The position numbers and the translations under genes were made by a program. From JBGSPL01 sp964511435 (GTDB lineage Bacteria > Patescibacteriota > CPR2 > UBA1875 > CAIMLA01), in assembly GCA_964511435.1 (NCBI GenBank), contig CAZEFH010000001.1:38323-102322 (forward strand): a stretch of DNA of 64,000 nucleotides, given 5' to 3'. The notes below the pieces were generated by a model. That model saw only the letters and a program-made list of their open reading frames with translations. It was not told where the DNA came from and searched no databases. Shown one piece after another: positions 59,618-64,000 of the stretch (positions within the stretch are counted from its first letter, which is position 1; each line of letters begins with the position of its first letter).

Positions 59618-60001
59618 TTATGCGCCGACAAATGTGGCCTCGCGTCCGTTGCGAGTCGCTACCGCCACATCATTCAGTCGTGTTCGGACAACGCTGGCCG
59701 CTCTGTGATCTACCATGATCAGCGTTCCTTCACGCTTGATCTGGTATCCCATCTTGACGACGCACGCTACAAGACGGACGATGTCTGCCTCGACAACTTC
59801 CTCAGGAATGTCGACTCGGACAGGTTGAACCTTCGGATCAGCCCCATCAGCGCGAAGATCACGAACTAGTCGATGCTCCGCACCTACAGGAACCTCTACG
59901 AGGCCGTTGCGCTCTGTGTCGCCAGAGTCGTAAATCGTGAATCCTTTGTTCCTGATGGATTCATCAACCTCAGGCGAACGTACAAAATGGATATGAACCA
60001 T
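59618..60001 (-). CDS. Uncharacterised 127-residue protein (module A cargo 1)
   Basis: Soluble alpha/beta protein rich in Arg, Val and Asp. The opening is VHIHFVRSPEVDESIRNKGF and a later stretch reads IVRLVACVVKMGYQIKREG. GGGGGTAAGGGG precedes the ATG. No family recognised. It is the first gene after the Leu/Val/Ile-rich leader ORF and its terminator, with about 100 nt of structured, GC-rich sequence in between. Confidence 0.6.
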   Translation of the reverse strand: MVHIHFVRSPEVDESIRNKGFTIYDSGDTERNGLVEVPVGAEHRLVRDLRADGADPKVQPVRVDIPEEVVEADIVRLVACVVKMGYQIKREGTLIMVDHRAASVVRTRLNDVAVATRNGREATFVGA

Positions 60002-60104
60002 CCCCTTACCCCCTCTCTCGTTTTCTCAAGTTGCTCGGATCCCTTCTGGGCGATCCGCATTTCCCTTTGGTCGGCTCAGACAGGGATTGGACCTACCTGA
60101 GCCG

Positions 60105-60135
60105 TTATAAAAAGCCTCACCGGATGGTGAGGCTT
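60105..60135 (-). terminator. Attenuator terminator of module A
   Basis: Perfect 10-bp stem AAGCCTCACC/GGTGAGGCTT, 4-nt loop, U-run on the minus strand. The leader ORF carries GGTGAGG (60187-60193), which can pair with CCTCACC of the 5' arm and so act as antiterminator. Confidence 0.88.
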
Positions 60136-60154
60136 GTCTGTGACTTACTACTAG

Positions 60155-60259
60155 TTAATCTTCTATTCGAACTTCGTCAACTGCAACCTCACCATAGCTA
60201 CGGAGAATAGCTAGGACTACGACTAGTACGAGAATAAATGTGGTTGCTACGATTAACAT
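60155..60259 (-). CDS. Leu/Val/Ile-rich leader peptide or small membrane protein (34 aa)
   Basis: 34-codon ORF containing FILVLVVVLAIL after a short start, then a charged end. The ATG lies 6 nt after the -10 of a promoter with near-consensus hexamers, so the mRNA is leaderless. The terminator begins 19 nt after its stop. The branched-chain codon run lies just before the antiterminator segment, as in ilv leader peptides. The hydrophobic run could also be a transmembrane helix, so a small membrane protein is the alternative. Confidence 0.7.
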   Translation of the reverse strand: MLIVATTFILVLVVVLAILRSYGEVAVDEVRIED

Positions 60260-60265
60260 GTAAAT

Positions 60266-60294
60266 AATATAAACGAATTATTGGCTTTAGTCAA
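60266..60294 (-). promoter_or_regulatory. Promoter of module A
   Basis: TTGACT (60289-60294), exactly 17 bp, TATATT (60266-60271), then 6 nt to the leader ATG. Confidence 0.78.
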
Positions 60295-60313
60295 GGTCAA
60301 TCTCGATTACTTG

Positions 60314-60341
60314 TTAATAATATGCTATAGCATATTATTAA
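60314..60341. repeat. 28-bp perfect AT-rich palindrome
   Basis: Perfect inverted repeat centred on TATA with arms TTAATAATATGC, between the MBL gene stop (60345) and the module A promoter (-35 edge at 60294). It could be an operator or an MBL transcript end; no U-run follows. Confidence 0.75.
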
Positions 60342-60344
60342 ACA

Positions 60345-61217
60345 CTATTTTAGTCTCCTTATTTCATGTTCCCCTACTTCAAAACTAATGTCACCCACTT
60401 CATCAGTACGAAATATCTGAGCCAATCTATAAAGTCCAAGCGCCTTCTGTGTAGGGTGTCCAAATTTATTATCTTTACCAACTTCGATTACCACGAACTT
60501 TGCCTTTATAGAATCGTAGAAATTTTGATAAGCTGAGTCTTTACTACCATGATGCGGTGTCTTATACAGGTCGCTTTGAATCTTCTGCCCGCTACCGAGT
60601 AACTTCTGCTGACCTTCCATCTCGAGATCGCCCATAAAAAGAGCTGCTTCATCTCCATATGTCAGACGCGCTACCACAGAACCATTGTTAATATTTTCGC
60701 TTGTCATCCCCACCTGCGACGTGAGCGGATACAGAAAATCAATTATTATACCATTCCCAAGGTCTAGCTTATCGCCTTTTTTTACGGCAGTCGTAGCCAC
60801 ATTTTTGACTTTTAGTTTTTCGAGTAATTCGAGATAGCTGGGAGTGGTATAAGCTACTCCAGAAAAGTAAACATGCTCAACTTGGTATTTATCGAGTACA
60901 GAGTTAAGTCCTGCCACATGATCCGCATGTGGATGCGACAGAATAACCGCATTTAGCTTGCGAGCATAGAATGGAATGTAACTATCAAGCCGAGATATGA
61001 CAGTCTCATCTGGACCGCCGTCTATGAGAACATTTTGTCCCGCCGCCGTCTGAATTAGTTCAGCATCGCCCTGACCCACATCAAGAAAGCGAACGTATAG
61101 ACCCGAGCTTACTGGCCGAGTCGCAAGGTAGTACAGTCCGGAAACTAAAAGTAAAAGTACAACAATTGTTGTAATTTTAGATAGCCATTGTCGAACATTA
61201 ACTGCCTTTTCGAGCAT
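60345..61217 (-). CDS. Membrane-anchored MBL-fold protein, ComEC C-domain-like
   Basis: 290 residues: an N-terminal transmembrane segment (about 12-32), then a metallo-beta-lactamase domain with VRFLDVGQGDAELIQ, VILSHPHADHVAGL (HxHxDH) and KTPHHGSKDSAYQ. It matches the MBL domain that in many bacteria is the C-terminal part of ComEC/Rec2, thought to degrade the non-transforming strand. Here it is a separate gene next to a ComEC lacking that domain. The mRNA is predicted leaderless (TATAAT, 6 nt, ATG). Confidence 0.88.
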   Translation of the reverse strand: MLEKAVNVRQWLSKITTIVVLLLLVSGLYYLATRPVSSGLYVRFLDVGQGDAELIQTAAGQNVLIDGGPDETVISRLDSYIPFYARKLNAVILSHPHADHVAGLNSVLDKYQVEHVYFSGVAYTTPSYLELLEKLKVKNVATTAVKKGDKLDLGNGIIIDFLYPLTSQVGMTSENINNGSVVARLTYGDEAALFMGDLEMEGQQKLLGSGQKIQSDLYKTPHHGSKDSAYQNFYDSIKAKFVVIEVGKDNKFGHPTQKALGLYRLAQIFRTDEVGDISFEVGEHEIRRLK

Positions 61218-61223
61218 ATTTTG

Positions 61224-61229
61224 ATTATA
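61224..61229 (-). promoter_or_regulatory. -10 box of MBL gene (leaderless)
   Basis: TATAAT ends 6 nt before the ATG; the -35 CTGTAA (61247-61252) is spaced 17 bp and overlaps the -35 of the divergent module C promoter (61246-61251). Confidence 0.6.
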
Positions 61230-61245
61230 ACGGTAAAAGATATTA

Positions 61246-61274
61246 TTTACAGGTAGACAATAAGCTGGTAAACT
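61246..61274 (+). promoter_or_regulatory. Promoter of module C
   Basis: TTTACA (61246-61251), 17-bp spacer, TAAACT (61269-61274), 7 nt to the leader ATG. Divergent from the MBL promoter. Confidence 0.6.
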
Positions 61275-61281
61275 TATTCAC

Positions 61282-61350
61282 ATGCAAATCGTAAATGTAC
61301 AAATGAAGCGCTGGAACAAGGCTCGCCGCATGATAGAGAGTACGTTTTAG
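61282..61350 (+). CDS. Arg/Lys-rich leader peptide (22 aa)
   Basis: 22-codon ORF with the central MKRWNKARRMIESTF. The ATG is 7 nt after the -10 box, so a leaderless mRNA is expected. GAGAGTA (61336-61342) inside it can pair with TGCTCTC (61375-61381) of the terminator. Three CGC Arg codons, two Lys codons and one Trp precede that segment, so the sensed amino acid is less obvious than in modules A and B. Confidence 0.55.
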   Translation: MQIVNVQMKRWNKARRMIESTF

Positions 61351-61375
61351 ATTTGTTTTATCACAGATTGAAGCT

Positions 61376-61403
61376 GCTCTCCAGTAAAAGGAGAGCTTTT
61401 TTT
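61376..61403 (+). terminator. Attenuator terminator of module C
   Basis: GCTCTCC, 7-nt loop, GGAGAGC and seven T on the plus strand; 85-95 nt before the first cargo gene. Confidence 0.9.
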
Positions 61404-61496
61404 ATGGAAATCTAGGGGGAGGAACCTCTGGCTATCCACCAATACCTATCGAGCGGACTAGGAATCCGCGTACCTCGACAACAAGGAGTGATGAAG

Positions 61497-61793
61497 ATGA
61501 CTCAAGGAAAAGCAAACGGAATGATTGGTGGCCAGCGTAACCAGCCTCCAAACATGAGGGGTAAGGGCGATGGCTATGCACCCTGTCGACCGCGTCCAGA
61601 CGCAACTAGACGTGGCTGGGCAGAACCAATCAAGAAGATGGTTCCAGCGGCTGTCGACGACGTCGATGAACCAACGCCGTACCACGATATCCCCTTTGAT
61701 CCTACGCGAGTCGGAATCACCCGGGAAGATCTCGCCCAGCGAGCCCAGGAAGAGCCTCCAGTCTCTCCTGGTGCCTGGAACAGCCTCGACTGA
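61497..61793 (+). CDS. Pro/Gly/Arg-rich small protein (module C cargo 1)
   Basis: 98 residues, probably disordered, with QRNQPPNMRGKGDG near the start and an acidic C-terminal half. The ATG at 61497 is chosen because AAGGAG lies 8 nt upstream; ATG 61491 and GTG 61488 are too close to it. No family recognised. GC-rich compared with comEC and the MBL gene. Confidence 0.6.
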   Translation: MTQGKANGMIGGQRNQPPNMRGKGDGYAPCRPRPDATRRGWAEPIKKMVPAAVDDVDEPTPYHDIPFDPTRVGITREDLAQRAQEEPPVSPGAWNSLD

Positions 61794-61804
61794 AAGGAGC
61801 TGCT

Positions 61805-62176
61805 ATGAGCAGTCACCCTGAGAACGGATGGTGCCGCCACCAGGAAAAGGCCGGGGCCCGCCCCGGTCACTGTCCCGCCGGCAACAAGTGCGGTAATGTG
61901 AATGACCGCCGTACCTGCCACGGTAAGGACAATCAAGGCTGTGACGGTACCCCCAGGGCGAAGCTGTGTCTTGATACAGATATCGCCGCCTTCAAGTCTC
62001 CAGCAGTTGTCCAAGAGGGTGAGTACATCTTCTGCCGCTTCGGCCACAACAGGCAAAAGCTCGGTGGACAGATTGTCTGCCTTGCCGCTGGCGACGGCTA
62101 CCCCGAAGACTGTGCTCACTTCCCTGGATCGCCGCTACATCAGCACACCCGTGCTGGTGTCGCCGCCTCCAAGTAG
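61805..62176 (+). CDS. Cys/His-rich small protein (module C cargo 2)
   Basis: 123 residues with about nine Cys and many His in the pattern GWCRHQ, GHCPAGNKCGN, RRTCHGKDNQGCDG, YIFCRFGHN, VCLAAGDGYPEDCAHF, suggesting one or more metal sites. AAAGGAG precedes the ATG. No family recognised. A 14-bp perfect hairpin follows the stop. Confidence 0.65.
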   Translation: MSSHPENGWCRHQEKAGARPGHCPAGNKCGNVNDRRTCHGKDNQGCDGTPRAKLCLDTDIAAFKSPAVVQEGEYIFCRFGHNRQKLGGQIVCLAAGDGYPEDCAHFPGSPLHQHTRAGVAASK

Positions 62177-62184
62177 TCGGTCAT

Positions 62185-62216
62185 GCCGACGCCCCACCAC
62201 TAGGTGGGGCGTCGGC
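62185..62216. terminator. 14-bp perfect hairpin between module C and comEC
   Basis: GCCGACGCCCCACC, ACTA loop, GGTGGGGCGTCGGC. It follows the module C stop and contains the comEC stop codon in its loop. The U-tracts are weak, so it may act as a 3'-end stabiliser instead of a terminator. Confidence 0.6.
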
Positions 62217-63627
62217 TCCCCACTTTTCGAAAGAAAAACCAAATATCAAATATGAACAAATACAGAATGAGAAGCCACCATGGATTCTCTATTTTTATAC
62301 TCGTTGCCGCCCAAGACAAGCTACCAGACCAATCAATAACATTATTTACGAACGAAAGCATCAAATAGGTTGGCGCAGCGAGAAGTGCACCAAGTGGCTC
62401 CCAAACCATTCCGAATAATCCTGTTGCAAATGACATCGCCATGCAGGCTGGTAATATCCCTAAAATAATAAAGTTAGTTACCGGAGAAATTACCGAAATG
62501 ATTCCGAAGTAATATGATAGCAGTGGCATAGTTGCGATCTGAGCTCCAAGCGTTTCCGAAAGTGCGGCCGCTAAATCTTCGCCAAATATTTTGAGATAAT
62601 GTTCAACGATTGGCGTTAGATAAATAATCCCGGCAAATGCGAGAAATGAGAGCTGAAAACCGATATCAAAAAGTGGCAGAAATGGATTCACCACCGCCAT
62701 TACAGTGGCAGAGAAAATAATCGAAATAAAGCTATCACTTTCACGGTATAGAAAGCGCGCTAAAATTGGCATACTTCCCATTATCGCCGCCCGCACCAGA
62801 CTGGGCGCTGCGCCAGTCATCACCGTAAATATCAAAATCAATCCTATCGGCAAAGATAAAGCCACTCTGCGAGACATCTTATTCCGAAATAGCAGGATAG
62901 CCGATAATATTATCGTAATGTTATAGCCCGAGAGTGCAATAATGTGCGTCGTGCCACTAACTTTGAGTGCCTGTATCATTTCCGGACTTACTAGCGCTTT
63001 CTCGCCGAGGATTATTCCGCTGGCAAGTCCCGCTTCTCTTTCCGGTAATAATCGCGAAATAGAATTATTTAGCGAATGGCGCATCCCCAACAAGACACTC
63101 ATTACCCTTGTTCTTATACTATTGTTGGCACCAACAACTTTGTATTCCGTTATGGTGGTCTCGCCGCTGATTCCTGTATCCATTAGTCGCCACATCGTTT
63201 CAGTCTTGTAGAGCTTGACCTTTATGTTTGCTGAAATCTTTCTGCCGTATTCCAAATCAGAAACACTCGTGAAATAGCCAATGATCTTCGTATGTGAGTT
63301 AACAGCCAGCCTCACCTTGTAGCCATGAAGTGCCTTCTGCGGTAAGTCGTCAACAGTCAGAACTACTACCCGCTCTGTTTCCGTTAAAAACTTATTCTTC
63401 TGAATCAAGACATTTGCTCTCGTCTGGAAATTCCAAACTGCCAGCAGAAATATTCCCATGCCGAAAATCAATGCGAAAATCCAACGTTTTTCATATAGCA
63501 GAATCGCTGCAAAAAATAAGATTGCAGCACCGATAAGGTAATAGTAGACAAAAGTCGGCATCCGAAAAGCAACCAGACAGCCAATTAAATAGAATCCCAT
63601 CCACACAAGCAATATTTTTGCCTTCAT
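62200..63627 (-). CDS. comEC: ComEC/Rec2 competence channel without MBL domain
   Basis: About 475 residues with some ten transmembrane segments. The competence-domain core is visible: LASGIILGEKALVSPEMIQALKVSGTTHIIALSGYNI (in pieces), LVRAAIMGSMPILARFLYRESDS and FDIGFQLSFLAFAGIIYLTP. Full ComEC proteins carry a C-terminal MBL domain; it is missing here and encoded separately at 60345-61217. The ATG at 63627 is preferred over the TTG at 63645 because a TATAAT lies 6 nt before it (leaderless). Confidence 0.9.
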   Translation of the reverse strand: MKAKILLVWMGFYLIGCLVAFRMPTFVYYYLIGAAILFFAAILLYEKRWIFALIFGMGIFLLAVWNFQTRANVLIQKNKFLTETERVVVLTVDDLPQKALHGYKVRLAVNSHTKIIGYFTSVSDLEYGRKISANIKVKLYKTETMWRLMDTGISGETTITEYKVVGANNSIRTRVMSVLLGMRHSLNNSISRLLPEREAGLASGIILGEKALVSPEMIQALKVSGTTHIIALSGYNITIILSAILLFRNKMSRRVALSLPIGLILIFTVMTGAAPSLVRAAIMGSMPILARFLYRESDSFISIIFSATVMAVVNPFLPLFDIGFQLSFLAFAGIIYLTPIVEHYLKIFGEDLAAALSETLGAQIATMPLLSYYFGIISVISPVTNFIILGILPACMAMSFATGLFGMVWEPLGALLAAPTYLMLSFVNNVIDWSGSLSWAATSIKIENPWWLLILYLFIFDIWFFFRKVGSRRPT

Positions 63628-63633
63628 GGGGGA

Positions 63634-63639
63634 ATTATA
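63634..63639 (-). promoter_or_regulatory. -10 box of comEC (leaderless)
   Basis: TATAAT ending 6 nt before the ATG, immediately after the terminator of the upstream gene. No -35 consensus. Confidence 0.55.
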
Positions 63640-63642
63640 TAT

Positions 63643-63670
63643 CAAAAATCCCCCGATTTCTCGGGGGATT
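63643..63670 (-). terminator. Terminator of zinc-ribbon gene
   Basis: AATCCCCCGA, TTTC loop, TCGGGGGATT followed by five U on the minus strand. Confidence 0.9.
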
Positions 63671-63687
63671 CTCTAAATCAAATTTGA

Positions 63688-63963
63688 TTAGCTTTCGCGG
63701 TGCTTAGCGAAACAATCGCGGCAGTAAACTGGACGATCGCTCTTAGGCTCGAAAGGAACTGTAGTAGTCTGGCCACATTCAGCACAGACAACCTCGAAGC
63801 TCTTTCGTTCAGACTTAGCAGCCTTGAAGGCACGTCTGCAGTCAAAGCAACGCTTTGGCTCGTTTTCGAAACCTTTCTCGGCATAGAATTCCTGCTCACG
63901 AGCAGTGAATGTAAAGTCCTGACCACAATCTACACACTTGAGTGTCTTGTCTTCATAACTCAT
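63688..63963 (-). CDS. Zinc-ribbon protein with two CxxC pairs
   Basis: 91 residues with CVDCGQDFTFTAREQEFYAE, RCFDCRRAFKAAK, CAECG and YCRDCFAKHRES: four CxxC units that would form two zinc ribbons. This matches small zinc-ribbon proteins common in uncultured bacteria. The function is unknown, perhaps nucleic-acid binding. It has its own terminator. A GGAG-type Shine-Dalgarno lies just upstream of the ATG. Confidence 0.85.
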   Translation of the reverse strand: MSYEDKTLKCVDCGQDFTFTAREQEFYAEKGFENEPKRCFDCRRAFKAAKSERKSFEVVCAECGQTTTVPFEPKSDRPVYCRDCFAKHRES

Positions 63964-64000
63964 TTAGTCGATATCTCCTTTCAAAAGATTCTCCATCCGG

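Noticed and set aside
4480..60100. Other long antisense frames over conserved enzymes (for example over gap, pgk, ruvB and the histidine kinase)
   Set aside because: They mirror codon bias of the real genes and lack initiation signals.

Overview
The window looks like a metagenomic scaffold from an uncultured, probably monoderm bacterium of the Candidate Phyla Radiation (Patescibacteria). The evidence is very dense gene packing with many stop/start overlaps, a glycolysis-plus-fermentation energy core, type IV pilus genes without a secretin, a short TsaB, RNase Y with YmdB, many small single-pass membrane proteins and an assembly gap (10 N) inside ruvC. UGA is used as stop, so the standard bacterial code applies. 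There is no rRNA and no CRISPR array. The lineage below phylum level is not determined.

Layout. 0-7.8 kb: minus-strand operon gpmI, PfkB kinase, three surface or membrane proteins, ADP-forming acyl-CoA synthetase, 2-oxoacid:ferredoxin oxidoreductase alpha and beta. 7.9-17.5 kb: minus-strand lower-glycolysis operon gap-pgk-tpiA-fba-ppsA-eno with small membrane proteins. 17.5-17.9 kb: tRNA-Glu and a duplicated copy of its 3' end. 17.9-25.7 kb: acyl-CoA synthetase, a serine palmitoyltransferase/KBL-like PLP enzyme, 7TM histidine kinase, P-type ATPase. 25.7-28.9 kb: ABC-2 exporter. 28.9-29.4 kb: a GC-rich non-coding transcription unit of about 515 nt with a consensus promoter and a terminator, divergent from an orphan receiver-domain protein. 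30-35 kb: thioredoxin, six tRNAs, THUMP-type methyltransferase, glycosyltransferase, HU. 35-43 kb: ymdB-rny, a GC-rich five-gene small-protein operon, tsaB-tsaE, lamin-tail protein, queA. 43-51.6 kb: type IV pilus genes pilB, pilC, prepilins, pilMNO. 51.6-58.5 kb: PH-domain protein, queH, ruvBA, patatin, ruvC, yebC. 58.6-64 kb: three attenuator-controlled GC-rich small-protein modules set around a DNA-uptake pair (separate MBL protein and ComEC), ending with a zinc-ribbon protein.

How it works together. Triose phosphates go through GAPDH, PGK, GpmI and enolase to PEP. PEP synthase connects PEP and pyruvate. Pyruvate can be oxidised by the KorAB-type enzyme to acetyl-CoA, and the ADP-forming synthetase can turn this into acetate with ATP. 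The pilus, ComEC and the MBL protein would take up DNA, and RuvABC would process recombination intermediates.

Most notable observations. (1) Three tiny ORFs are each driven by a promoter that predicts leaderless or nearly leaderless mRNA. Each is followed by an intrinsic terminator, and each carries a segment able to pair with the 5' arm of that terminator. One has six consecutive Phe codons, one is rich in Leu/Val/Ile, one in Arg/Lys. This is textbook attenuator architecture, but it lies upstream of GC-rich, mostly uncharacterised small genes instead of biosynthetic operons. (2) A large structured RNA of unknown family is divergent from the receiver protein. (3) Leaderless transcripts look widespread: a -10 box lies 6-7 nt before the start codon at many operon heads. 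(4) pilB and pilM appear to start at CTG. (5) An in-frame perfect palindrome sits inside tsaB.
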